Source: Cuspidothrix issatschenkoi CHARLIE-1
Lineage (GTDB): Bacteria > Cyanobacteriota > Cyanobacteriia > Cyanobacteriales > Nostocaceae
Assembly: GCF_002934005.1 (NCBI RefSeq)
Contig: NZ_PGEM01000003.1
Location: 17,516 to 72,144 of the forward strand
DNA length: 54,629 nt
Direction: 5' to 3'
Notes under the pieces: generated by a model
What the model was told of the DNA's origin: nothing
The model's input: only the letters and a program-made list of their open reading frames with translations
Database searches by the model: none
Translations under genes and position numbers: made by a program
Shown here: in pieces, positions 10,601-17,700 of the stretch
Numbering within the stretch: position 1 is the stretch's first letter
How the letters are laid out: each line of letters opens with the position of its first letter

Positions 10601-10955
10601 TCAAGTGAATCAACTTGTTGAACAAAAACAATTATGGTGTCATCAAGATTTCCTATGGACTTCAAAAAAACAATGGGAAAATTTACAATTTGCACGACAA
10701 CCAATTGAAAATAGAAAGCGGAGAATAGAACAAATTCCTGTAGAAGAACTAGCAGTAGCAGCAGAGTGGATTGTATCTCAATCTTTGTCAATTGGTGAAG
10801 AGGATCTTTATAGGGCAATTGCCTCTTTATTTAGCCTTGGTAAATTCAATGATAAAATCAGGTTAAAAATGAATGAAACCGTTACTTTACTATGTAATAA
10901 AGGCAAAGCAAAACGTGATTCTAATAGAGTAGTTATGATTGAAAAAATAGAATAA
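4653..10955 (+). CDS. DUF4011-type helicase/Vsr-nuclease defence protein (Hhe-like)
   Basis: A 2100-residue multidomain protein. From the N-terminus: a transglutaminase-like fold with Cys219 (GTCLDLS) and His245 (EGHAFIG); a DUF4011-like helical region near 385-620; an SF1 helicase with Walker A QGPPGTGKS (Lys820), a long helical insertion, Walker B VVFDEASQ (Asp1446-Glu1447) and RRLNVALTRAR near 1690; a Vsr-like nuclease with Asp1771 (YRIDLAVF) and Glu1788/Asp1790 (IETDGKTY); and a C-terminal DUF3320-like region. This order matches the single-gene DUF4011-helicase-Vsr-DUF3320 antiphage family (Hhe). The extra transglutaminase-like domain is a possible sensor or effector. It stands alone, convergent with the next gene, and is more AT-rich than hetF, which suggests transfer. 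Antiphage activity is inferred from the family. Confidence 0.8.
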   Translation: MTHQNLELRVEHKPLFSFALEQSGVPLVGPVYIVNNDPSPLENAILEVALSPDLGEALYIPIPRLHGGEGCKFDVIDIHLPPGRLAKTLESERIILECSVKQEDQILKKYQKEVTLLAYNDYSLKDLYLELLACFVTPNHPVIMQVLKQVREILKSNTGDNSLPGYQTGNPQKVYEMTKALYETFKELGISYIDPPASFEGHQKIRFADQVLQDQMGTCLDLSVLACSCLEQMGLYPLFVIIEGHAFIGVWLQEEECNHDLIIDDKFKLINFCQSGNLLVFNSSSYAEYPQPSFQQAIDVAFNYLNNTPLVGVVDINIARNNGYKPLPIRMEAVENTEVDHAEITSLAKQILKQAALAQKNGEVEPITKQKVKEKLPETVEKRFQRWKASLLDLSTKNRLLNLANLDVSKLIAEILIKEIQIYLAGIINNHIEESQENTDSELIAQLIQIFESIKTEKILGKDFNLSQQFNLDAYVKSFNQNIEFPFLQQELQRIIGQYETALLNHAYQAFLKKVNIKKQTFIILDIHDKLLPEFEDYLASGQSIEIIPGSDDKDQRNQQLLQNRSDESEILARKASDLSQGKCQAVQGLGLPILCDSTWLSSIGKILEKEAILSKEETGASNLYIALGLLQYKEKAKEIPQLAPLFLYPINLTVNRSNYRVNFKLGDNDPLGNVTLFEKIRKDYGLEIQILAKPPEDESGFDITKAFQEIRKVIANQPGWLVIDAVVITTFNFGKFLLWKDLQDNTEILLKNPLVQHIAMGGLQPLADPVGEIQPQILDTLPMSEIPMVVDADSSQLSAVYAALQGRSFVLQGPPGTGKSQTITNLIAAFLAKGKSVLFVAEKMTALEVVQRRLNQIGLGDFCLELHSDKANRKQVITSLATSLNQERLSNVPLAEIIEELEQIKQQLATYPQILHHQYPIGNSLYGVLGELTQLENIESIHLSGIDIDNLTQAQLKKFSNLLDQYVIRAKKVGAIDQNPWKISNCCESSLSLQDEISNFLNQLKAKLSNLDKALTAFLTTLSIDIKPSLNLLRQLPQIGLDLAAGGIYVAAFDQEKWLNIYQFTNGYLQSSRQMLKHQTQLAQHWNEQIYTCDLEKQLKTFEKVQKSFPLLRWFLQIIPRFSLRSFTKGKLPDNEQIIQDLRLALELKKINENLQKQKPKLDKLFAPIWKPDYNNVSELQGLIERSHRFYNFILTLDNDLIQIIQKIKSRANEKVINYPQIQDITDNLIQSFHDLESTLNQFMAKIQTENEIIASSSQDFIDQLHNLITQLSLHKSDFPNWCLYNQICSELAQNHLNPLVEAHHQGEIELEDIHKVLLKSILRPWFVKNFDTQPVLRNFEGGEQSQKIEKFRQLQKRYLKLCQDFIRANLAEKLPGNNVVFEGSEIGIIKKENQKQKGHISIRSLFKKIPNLLPRLKPCFFMSPLSVAQYLPADGTQFDLVVFDEASQLETHDAIGAIARGKQVIIVGDSKQMPPTCSVGKNNSDSITDEDDIVDLESLLDEAIASQFPEQMLQWHYRSRHETLIDFSNRNYYDGKLTIFPTANSFNPSLGLKWHHTPDGLYEPGERTNKREARVLVEFLVQQLRTYQRHERTFGIITFSLSQKEVIDQLLENACAKYPEIAPHFDKEFSEYVFVKNLESVQGDERDEILFSICYAPTQHGQMSMKFGNLNNVGGERRLNVALTRARLCLRIFSTITASQIDLKRTNAIGVSHLKDFLEFAEKLGTSKATQFLRTNDFDSGIEQEIYQALVDMGYTVNCKVGCGDYRIDLAVFHPHKSDVYVLGIETDGKTYKSAATVQDREGVRPSVLQSLNWRIHRIWSLDWQFKREQELERLKQALETAIQEFDQEDTTNTEITVKTNQVETDKSLTSNLHQLKSLVIEPPEVNSIKSSSIEKTFVEKTHENTNFATPIIPYQIAVLKIVTTENQLIYNDEATPIIKQQILSIAEIEAPILITDIVRFVARCWSFSKVSQALTKRITDQVNQLVEQKQLWCHQDFLWTSKKQWENLQFARQPIENRKRRIEQIPVEELAVAAEWIVSQSLSIGEEDLYRAIASLFSLGKFNDKIRLKMNETVTLLCNKGKAKRDSNRVVMIEKIE

Positions 10956-10966
10956 CAAGAAAAATA

Positions 10967-10999
10967 AGATACCCGACTTCTTTGAGAAGTCGGGTATCT
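10967..10999. terminator. Hairpin between convergent genes
   Basis: Perfect 15-bp stem (AGATACCCGACTTCT) with a 3-nt loop, located in the 66-bp gap between the helicase gene and the convergent hydrolase gene. It is the same repeat family as 4291-4323, with the compensating change CCCC to ACCC kept paired on both arms. Confidence 0.6.
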
Positions 11000-11021
11000 G
11001 AATATTGCAATGTTCACGAAA

Positions 11022-11915
11022 TTAAAGAGGATTGTTATATTTTTGCAAAATTCCCATCACCACCGCAGGTATTTCTAAATGTGGCAGTATTCCCGTGTCT
11101 GGTATTTCGTGAAAACCTTTAATAACATCAGGATTTAAACTTGCTAACCGTCGTCCTAATTGCATATTGGTAAATTGTGCTTTTTCACCCCACAACATTA
11201 CAGTAGGAACTTGAACTTGCCGAATATATAAACTCAAATCAAAATAAAGATTTCCCCGTAAAAAGGACAAAGCTGCAAATTTAGCTTGATGTTGTTGTGC
11301 AGAAGTTAAGTAAGCATTTACCATTTCTTGATTTACTCTTTCTGGCTTAGCAAAAAGAAAACTTTGTAAAAAATTCCTAACTGCAATTTCATTTTCTGCA
11401 CCCAAAGCATAAATTAAATTATCTACCAAAGGTGTATTAATTAAAGAAAGTGGTAATCTTCTTCCTGCACCTTCTCCAAAATCATTAAAACCAGAAGGAC
11501 AAACTAAAAATAAAGCTTTGAATAAGTCAGGATAAGTGACAGCAAGACGAATAGAAAAAGCCGCAGTTAAAGAAGATGCTACTACAGTTACAGGTTGATG
11601 ACAAGTTTGATGAATAAACTCAATAATCGTAGTTAAATAATCGTGAATTTGATAATCTCGCACCGGATGAGCAGATTTTCCCCAACCAATTAAATCTGGG
11701 GCTAAAATTCGATATTGTCCAGCATAAGCTGGGTAAATTTTCGACCATTCATAAGCAGAAGCACCACCTCCAAAATTATGTAAAAATAATAATGGTGGTA
11801 AATCTTGATCTTTGGCATTTTCCCAAGGTGCGGTAACCTGGGTATAGTAAACCATTGCACCTAAAGATGTGTGAATGAATTTACTCCCAAAACCTGGAGG
11901 TTGAAATTGCAGCAT
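11022..11915 (-). CDS. Alpha/beta hydrolase
   Basis: A 297-residue alpha/beta-hydrolase-fold protein. The oxyanion region is FLHNFGGGASAYEW (near 45-60), followed by LAPDLIGWGKSAHP. The nucleophile elbow reads VVASSLTAA instead of the usual GxSxG, and a late His occurs in GILPHLE near the C-terminus. The substrate cannot be told. Such proteins are widespread in cyanobacteria as predicted esterases or haloperoxidase-like enzymes. It probably forms an operon with the HugZ-like gene just upstream (stop and start 2 bp apart). The altered elbow (Ala in place of the first Gly) is unusual but known in some lineages. Confidence 0.8.
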   Translation of the reverse strand: MLQFQPPGFGSKFIHTSLGAMVYYTQVTAPWENAKDQDLPPLLFLHNFGGGASAYEWSKIYPAYAGQYRILAPDLIGWGKSAHPVRDYQIHDYLTTIIEFIHQTCHQPVTVVASSLTAAFSIRLAVTYPDLFKALFLVCPSGFNDFGEGAGRRLPLSLINTPLVDNLIYALGAENEIAVRNFLQSFLFAKPERVNQEMVNAYLTSAQQHQAKFAALSFLRGNLYFDLSLYIRQVQVPTVMLWGEKAQFTNMQLGRRLASLNPDVIKGFHEIPDTGILPHLEIPAVVMGILQKYNNPL

Positions 11916-11917
11916 AA

Positions 11918-12421
11918 TTATGAAAGTGAATCCTTAGTAATTTGGACAAGTTGATTTATATTATCAGCATTAATATTATAAGCAGCCCCAAACCCAATTA
12001 CAAAACGTCCGCTATGGGGTGTCAGTTGCAAAATCCGAAAATCTGGTAAACTGCGTAATGTGGCAATCAATTCTCCAAACCGAATTGCAAATTTATCTAC
12101 AATTTGCAGCCATTTTTCTGTTTCTCTTTCTATCAAAGTTGCTGTACAATCGAAATTTAACCGCCGACGCGCAAAAATTTGTTTAGTTTTAGCTTCATCA
12201 TCAATAAATAAAACATTCAGATGAGGATTATCTTGAATGTTTTGGGTATGGGTAGCTAGTCCACTCACATAAATATAGATGTTTTTTGCATCATCCATCA
12301 CAAAAGGAGCATAGCTAGCATTAGGAATTCCCTGTTTATTTACGGTACTAATAATAATGCTGCTAAACTCTTCAGGAAACTTTTCATATTCAGCTTGGGC
12401 TTTTTCCAATTGAGTCATCAT
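11918..12421 (-). CDS. HugZ-like pyridoxamine-phosphate-oxidase-fold protein
   Basis: A 167-residue split-barrel protein of the pyridoxamine 5'-phosphate oxidase fold. The N-terminal part (FSSIIISTVNKQGIPNASYA) is the flavin- or heme-binding strand pair, and the C-terminal SGRFVIGFGAAYNI motif is typical of the HugZ/HutZ group associated with heme iron use. Two adjacent ATG codons (12421 and 12418) could start it. The downstream hydrolase follows with a 2-bp gap, so the two are probably co-transcribed. Whether it degrades heme or only binds flavin or heme cannot be decided from sequence. Confidence 0.78.
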   Translation of the reverse strand: MMTQLEKAQAEYEKFPEEFSSIIISTVNKQGIPNASYAPFVMDDAKNIYIYVSGLATHTQNIQDNPHLNVLFIDDEAKTKQIFARRRLNFDCTATLIERETEKWLQIVDKFAIRFGELIATLRSLPDFRILQLTPHSGRFVIGFGAAYNINADNINQLVQITKDSLS

Positions 12422-12825
12422 GATATTATTTGATATTATTTATTTTAACCAACCGCAGAGGCGCAGAGAAAAAGGAGATGTTGAAATTTTATTTGGGACT
12501 TTTATATTATACCCATGGAATCAATAAACCCACACCCACAATATGATGTTTACTTTTTCATGGCGCAAACTTTCAAACCCCTTGCTGCATAGTTGGTTAA
12601 AAGGATTTCGTCACCCCATCAGGCGATCGCTCAAATCATAGAGCAGTTTGTGAAGGTATGAGGTACACATTTTGCGGGCAAGATACCCGCACCACAAAAG
12701 TTTGATTATGGTTGTACCTCATTTGAATGAAATATGCTGTATATAAAAAGAAGGGAGATGATATTAGGCTGAAGCGTAAACGAGATAGTCAAGAAGTAGA
12801 AAATAAAACCAGATTTTAGATTTTT
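12422..12825. other. Intergenic region with host repeats
   Basis: A divergent gap of 404 bp. It holds a copy of the short repeat GCGGGCAAGATACCCGC (12674-12690, also near 22741 and 22817), a GCGATCGC site near 12622, and the common ACCGCAGAGGCGCAGAG motif near 12453. Promoters for both flanking genes must lie here, but no strong -35/-10 pair stood out. Confidence 0.5.
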
Positions 12826-13488
12826 ATGTCAAAACAAACAATAGGCTTAGAACAAAACTTGTATGATTATTTACTTTCAGTTTCCCTACGCGAACCCATC
12901 ACTTTAACTCAACTGCGTCAGGAAACCTCCCAGTTACCAATGTCCAGAATGCAAATATCTCCTGAACAGGGGCAATTTATGGCATTATTGGTAAAACTAA
13001 TGGGAGCAAAAAAGACTTTAGAAATAGGTGTATTTACTGGCTATAGTTCCTTAGTAGTGGCTTTGGCTTTACCTGCTGACGGTAAAATAGTTGCCTGTGA
13101 TGTCAGTGAAGAGTATGCTAGTATTGCCCGGCGTTATTGGCAACAGGCGGGAGTCGCTGATAAAATTGATTTGCATATTGCTCCAGCTTTGGAAACTTTA
13201 GATAGTTTATTAGCAGCAGGGGAAGCAGGAACTTTTGATTTTGCCTTTATTGATGCTGACAAAGGTAACTATGAAAATTATTATGAGCGATCGCTTGAAT
13301 TAATTCGTCCTGGTGGACTAATTGCCATAGATAATGTGTTGTGGTCTAGTAAAGTTGCAGATCTAGAAATACAGGATAATCAAACTAACAAAATTCGGGC
13401 TTTTAATCGTAAATTACATCAAGATTCCCGAATTACCTTGAGTTTAGTTCCCATAGCAGACGGACTAACCTTAGCTATCAAAAATTAG
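12826..13488 (+). CDS. SAM-dependent O-methyltransferase (caffeoyl-CoA OMT family)
   Basis: A 220-residue class I methyltransferase of the Methyltransf_3 family. The SAM-binding loop is TLEIGVFTGYSSLVVAL (near 65-80), the acidic residue after strand 2 is in VACDVSEEY, and the metal-binding motif DFAFIDADKGNY and NVLWSSKV are typical of cation-dependent catechol or caffeoyl-CoA O-methyltransferases. Length is normal. The natural substrate in cyanobacteria is not certain. No operon partner: the next gene (bioY) is 350 bp away. Confidence 0.88.
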   Translation: MSKQTIGLEQNLYDYLLSVSLREPITLTQLRQETSQLPMSRMQISPEQGQFMALLVKLMGAKKTLEIGVFTGYSSLVVALALPADGKIVACDVSEEYASIARRYWQQAGVADKIDLHIAPALETLDSLLAAGEAGTFDFAFIDADKGNYENYYERSLELIRPGGLIAIDNVLWSSKVADLEIQDNQTNKIRAFNRKLHQDSRITLSLVPIADGLTLAIKN

Positions 13489-13837
13489 ACGAAAAAACTT
13501 AACTGTCCTTTAGGCAAGGGATGTAGCTTGCTTCCCGCAGGGTAAGCCAACTAGAGGCTATCTTCCTCCAGTGACTTGCGTTATACTAATTATCCCAGGA
13601 AAGGTAATCAACCTGTCTAAAAACCTAACTGCCCAAGGGTAATCTGTACCTTGACAATTAAATCTATGCGGTTCTACTGTATTGTTCTAGTTCCCTCCTA
13701 GCAGTAGATAAAAGATTTATAGGCCAAGCTCTTCTTATTTCTTGGCTATTGTATGATCTGCCAATGGCATAACCCTTGAATTCGCCTATACTTGTTGCTA
13801 TTAATTCTCTCTGTTGCTTTTCCCTTGCGCCTAATAA
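13489..13837. other. Intergenic region before bioY
   Basis: A 349-bp gap. It includes GTAGCTTGCTTCCCGCAGGG (about 13523-13542), the core also found inside MITE copies 3 and 4, so it probably holds a MITE remnant. The stretch just before bioY could carry a biotin-responsive leader or promoter, but I recognise no riboswitch. Confidence 0.4.
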
Positions 13838-14425
13838 ATGTTTGTTGCCTCAAATCAACTGCTATGGTCTATGATAGGCTTGCTCCTAACAATGGGTGGT
13901 ACTTTCCTGGAAGCTTATGGTGTTACCTTACCTTGGAATTGGAGTCAGCACGGAATTCAAACTCTGTCATTGGGTGTAAGCTATCAAATTGGTGCAGTGC
14001 TGCTGGTAGGTTGCTTAGGAGGTCAAAACGCTGGGGCATTGTCCCAAATTGCCTATTTAGTGATGGGATTAACCTTATTGCCAGTATTTGCAGAAGGCGG
14101 CGGTATTGGTTATGTTAAACTATCCCAATTTGGCTATTTGTTGGGTTTTATTCCTGGAGCTTGGATTTGTGGTTATTTAGCCTTTAAAGCTAGACCCCGA
14201 CTAGAAAGTTTGGCTTTTAGCTGTATTTGTGGCTTGTTTACGGTTCACATCTGCGGAATTGCTTATTTAATTATCAGTTTTTTTCTGCCCTGGAAAGGAA
14301 CAGAAAATCTGTCTCTGATCCAAGCGATCCTCAAATACTCCTGCTTTCCCCTACCAGGACAACTGGTAATAGTTTGTGCTGTAACTGTAGTGGCTTATGT
14401 CCTACGACATATAATGTTTTATTAG
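13838..14425 (+). CDS. bioY: Biotin transporter substrate-binding subunit BioY
   Basis: A 195-residue integral membrane protein with about six hydrophobic segments, the size and pattern of BioY, the S component of ECF-type biotin uptake. Family-like motifs include GALSQIAYLVMGLTLLPVFA followed by a glycine-rich GGGIGY loop and GYLLGFIPGAWICGYLA. BioY may work alone or with a shared energising module; no ECF ATPase or T component is next to it. lspA follows 91 bp later across a short repeat, so co-transcription is possible. ATG at 13838 is the best start. Confidence 0.88.
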   Translation: MFVASNQLLWSMIGLLLTMGGTFLEAYGVTLPWNWSQHGIQTLSLGVSYQIGAVLLVGCLGGQNAGALSQIAYLVMGLTLLPVFAEGGGIGYVKLSQFGYLLGFIPGAWICGYLAFKARPRLESLAFSCICGLFTVHICGIAYLIISFFLPWKGTENLSLIQAILKYSCFPLPGQLVIVCAVTVVAYVLRHIMFY

Positions 14426-14516
14426 TCATTAGTCATTGGTCAGTGGTCAGTGGCAAACAAAAACAACTGACAACTGACAACCGACAACCGACAACGAAAC
14501 AACTGACCAATTTATC
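14426..14516. repeat. Short tandem heptamer-like repeats
   Basis: Runs of CATTAGT/CAGTGGT followed by CAACTGA and CAACCGA units fill the bioY-lspA gap. These are typical short tandem repeats of Nostocales intergenic DNA. No gene. Confidence 0.6.
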
Positions 14517-14978
14517 ATGCGTATAAAAAATCGCTACTTCTGGATGGCTGCTTTAACAGCACTTTTATTCGACCAATTGACAAAATATTGGGTAGTACAT
14601 ACCTTTGCTCTCTCTCAAACACTACCTATAATAAATGGTATATTTCATTTCACTTATGTTACTAATACAGGTGCAGCTTTTAGTTTATTAAGCGGCAAAG
14701 TCGAGTTATTGCGCTGGTTATCATTAGGTGTAAGTTTAGTATTAATTACCGTGGCATTGTCAGGTCCTTTGTTAAGTTTTTGGGATCAGTTGGGTTATGG
14801 GTTGATTTTAGGAGGAGCAATGGGCAATGGTGTAGATAGATTTAGATTAGGATATGTCATTGACTTTCTTGATTTTCGGCTGATTAATTTTGCCATATTT
14901 AATATGGCGGATTCTTTTATTAGTATGGGAATTGTCTGTTTGTTAATTGCGTCCTGGCAAAAAACACCCAGTAATTAA
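14517..14978 (+). CDS. lspA: Lipoprotein signal peptidase (signal peptidase II)
   Basis: A 153-residue inner-membrane aspartyl protease that removes signal peptides from diacylglyceryl-modified prolipoproteins. Four hydrophobic segments are visible. Conserved boxes include FDQLTKYW, TNTGAAFSLL, GNGVDRFRLGYVIDF and FNMADSFI, the last two holding the catalytic Asp pair. Length matches the family. ATG at 14517 directly follows the tandem repeats. It is downstream of bioY and upstream of a penicillin-binding protein, both concerned with the envelope or membrane. Confidence 0.94.
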   Translation: MRIKNRYFWMAALTALLFDQLTKYWVVHTFALSQTLPIINGIFHFTYVTNTGAAFSLLSGKVELLRWLSLGVSLVLITVALSGPLLSFWDQLGYGLILGGAMGNGVDRFRLGYVIDFLDFRLINFAIFNMADSFISMGIVCLLIASWQKTPSN

Positions 14979-15206
14979 AGGAGACAGGAGGACAATTAGA
15001 GGAGGATTCAAACCTACCTCTCATTGAAGACCACTAAAACACAAGATTTTGGCGGGGGACTTAAACCCAAATGGTTGAGGTAAAAAGCTTTATTCTTAAT
15101 TAAAAAATTTCCCTTCTGCCTCCTGCCCTGAAGCCTTCTGCCTCGCACGAAGGGTGGAACTAAAGATTAAAAAATTAGATTCTGATGTTTGAATTTTGAA
15201 TTGTTT

Positions 15207-17471
15207 ATGAATTCACCCCAACCTCCGCAAAAGCCACAAACCTTTATTGGTCAAATAACTCAAGCAGTAAATACCATTCAAGCCAGAGTTGATTTTACCA
15301 AGTTAGCACTCAAGCCTAATGCCAAAGTACCGAAATTAATGGTATATGATGCCGGGGCAAGTCAGGCAGAAGAATATCCATTATTGGGCGATCGCTATAT
15401 TCTCGGACGTAGTTCTTCCTGTGATATCGTCGTTCGTAACCAAGTTGTCACCAAAATTCACCTTTCCTTGTCGCGGGATTCTTCCCAAAATACCCCTGTT
15501 TTTACCATTAAGGATGAAAACTCTACCAATGGGATATATCTGGGCAAACGCAGAATCAATGCTTTAGAACTCCGTCATGGAGATGTTCTCACCTTGGGAC
15601 CACCAGAACTAGCCGCTTCTGTACGTCTGCAATACATAGATCCACCTGCTTGGTATATCCAATATCTCACCTATCTAGCTTATGGTGTTGGTGGTGTAAC
15701 AACTCTATTTGCTTTGTCCATAGGTGTAGAATGGCTGAAATTTTCAGTCACACCTCTACCTACAGCCACCCGCGCCCCCATAGTAGTCTATGCAGGTGAC
15801 GGTTCAACTCCACTACGTGAACCGCGAAATATCACTCACACAGACCTGAAGAAATTAGAGGACTTTGGCCCCTATTTAGCAGCCGGAGTCATAGCCTCTG
15901 AGGATAGTCGGTATTATTGGCACGTCGGGGTAGATCCCTTGGGTGTGTTGCGAGCCTTACTGATTAATACCCGTAGCGGTGATGTGCAACAAGGCGCGAG
16001 TACAGTTACCCAACAAGTAGCCCGCAGTTTATTCCGCGAATATGTGGGTAATCAAGACTCTTTAGAGCGGAAAGTCAAGGAAGCCGTCGTATCTCTTAAA
16101 CTGGAAACCTTCCACAGCAAAGATGAGATCTTACTCACTTACTTAAATCGGGTGTTTTTGGGTGCAGATACTTCTGGCTTTGAGGATGCTGCTAAATATT
16201 ACTTCAGCAAATCAGCCAAAGAATTAACTTTGGCAGAAGCCGCCACTCTAGTGGCTATTTTACCTGCTCCCAATGCCTTTGATTTTTGTGGCAGTGGCCC
16301 CCGCAAACTTAGCGTTACAAACTATCGCAATCGAGTGATTAAGCGAATGCGAGAAATGGGCAAAATCTCCACAGAGGAATCAAACCGCGCCCGTCGTTCT
16401 ACGGTGCAAATTAGTCCTAAAGTTTGTGAACAACAGGCCAAAACCATTGCCCCATATTTTTATGATTATGTCTTTCAAGAACTGATCTCGATTTTGGGAC
16501 CAGAAGCCACTAGAGAAGGTAACTATATAATTGAAACCCAATTAGACCCTTCTATTCAAGCGCAAGCAGAAAAGGCTTTAAAAAATTCTATTGCTAAAGA
16601 TGGCGCAAACCTGGGTTTTTCTGAAGGGGGAATGGTGACTCTGGACTCCAAAACTGGAAGTATTTTGGCCATGGTCGGGGGAACAGATTACAGAAAAAGC
16701 CAGTTTAATCGGGCTGTGCAAGCCCAAAGACAAGCAGGTTCTACGTTTAAAATTTTTGCTTACACAGCGGCCATTGAACAGGGATTTTCTCCCTATAAAA
16801 GTTATTCCTGTAGTCCTTTTACTTGGAAAGGTTTTACCTATAAACCCTGTCGCAGTGGTGGTGGTAGCTTAGATATCGCTACTGGGTTAGCACTTTCAGA
16901 AAATCCCATTGCCTTACGGTTAGCCAAGGAAGTTGGCTTAAATAAAGTCGTGGATATGGCGCGACGGTTGGGTATTAAGTCTGAGCTTGAGGCAGTTCCA
17001 GGCTTAATTTTAGGTCAAAGTGGAGTGAATGTTTTAGAAATGACAGGTGCTTTTGGCGCAATTGGTAATCGTGGTATCTGGAATCCTCCCCATGCTATCA
17101 GTAGAATTTTAGATAGTAGTGATTGTAAAGATATTAAAGATTTACAAACCTGTCGTGTTGTCTATTCCTTCGATCAAGATCCAAATGGCAATAAACAAGC
17201 CCTAAAAACAGAAGTTGCTAATCAAATGACTACTTTAATGCGAGGAGTAATTACTAATGGTACAGGACGTAGTGCGGCTATTGGTTTAGGGGAAGCAGGT
17301 AAAACTGGGACAACAAATGATAATGTTGATCTCTGGTTTATTGGCTTTATTCCCGGTCGTCAACTCGTTACGGGTATTTGGTTAGGTAATGATAATAATT
17401 CACCTACATCTGGCAGCAGCGCCCAAGCAGCACAACTATGGGGCAATTATATGGGGAAAATTACTAAATAG
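15207..17471 (+). CDS. FHA-domain class A penicillin-binding protein (PBP1A type)
   Basis: A bifunctional peptidoglycan synthase of about 754 residues with an N-terminal FHA domain. FHA signature: LGRSSSCDIVV, KIHLSLS and NSTNGIYLG (near 60-115). One membrane segment follows near 160-180. The glycosyltransferase has the catalytic Glu in SEDSRYYWH (about 232) and QGASTVTQQVAR. The transpeptidase has GSTFK (Ser about 512), SEN and KTGTT (about 699). The FHA domain binds phosphothreonine, so Ser/Thr kinase control of wall synthesis is likely. ATG 15207 is preferred over an in-frame TTG at 15189. A long tandem repeat follows the stop. Confidence 0.9.
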   Translation: MNSPQPPQKPQTFIGQITQAVNTIQARVDFTKLALKPNAKVPKLMVYDAGASQAEEYPLLGDRYILGRSSSCDIVVRNQVVTKIHLSLSRDSSQNTPVFTIKDENSTNGIYLGKRRINALELRHGDVLTLGPPELAASVRLQYIDPPAWYIQYLTYLAYGVGGVTTLFALSIGVEWLKFSVTPLPTATRAPIVVYAGDGSTPLREPRNITHTDLKKLEDFGPYLAAGVIASEDSRYYWHVGVDPLGVLRALLINTRSGDVQQGASTVTQQVARSLFREYVGNQDSLERKVKEAVVSLKLETFHSKDEILLTYLNRVFLGADTSGFEDAAKYYFSKSAKELTLAEAATLVAILPAPNAFDFCGSGPRKLSVTNYRNRVIKRMREMGKISTEESNRARRSTVQISPKVCEQQAKTIAPYFYDYVFQELISILGPEATREGNYIIETQLDPSIQAQAEKALKNSIAKDGANLGFSEGGMVTLDSKTGSILAMVGGTDYRKSQFNRAVQAQRQAGSTFKIFAYTAAIEQGFSPYKSYSCSPFTWKGFTYKPCRSGGGSLDIATGLALSENPIALRLAKEVGLNKVVDMARRLGIKSELEAVPGLILGQSGVNVLEMTGAFGAIGNRGIWNPPHAISRILDSSDCKDIKDLQTCRVVYSFDQDPNGNKQALKTEVANQMTTLMRGVITNGTGRSAAIGLGEAGKTGTTNDNVDLWFIGFIPGRQLVTGIWLGNDNNSPTSGSSAQAAQLWGNYMGKITK

Positions 17472-17480
17472 GTTTGTTAT

Positions 17481-17690
17481 CAGGGAATAGGGAACAGGGA
17501 ACAGGGAACAGGGAACAGGGAACAGGGAACAGGGAACAGGGAACAGGGAACAGGGAACAGGGAACAGGGAACAGGGAATGGGGAACAGTCAACAGTCAAC
17601 AGGGAACAGTCAACAGTCAACAGGGAACAGTCAACAGTCAACAGTCAACAGTCAACAGGGAACAGTCAACAGTCAACTGTCAATTGTCAA
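17481..17690. repeat. Heptameric tandem repeat array (GGGAACA and AACAGTC units)
   Basis: About 15 uninterrupted copies of the 7-bp unit GGGAACA are followed by AACAGTC-type units mixed with GGGAACA. Heptamer repeats of this kind are classic in Nostocales. The period of 7 makes all frames quasi-open, giving a spurious ORF here. The block lies between convergent genes. Confidence 0.9.
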
Positions 17691-17700
17691 CAAGCTACTA

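Noticed and set aside
13489-13837. Riboswitch upstream of bioY
   Set aside because: No recognisable aptamer core. The only clear structure is a MITE-like remnant.
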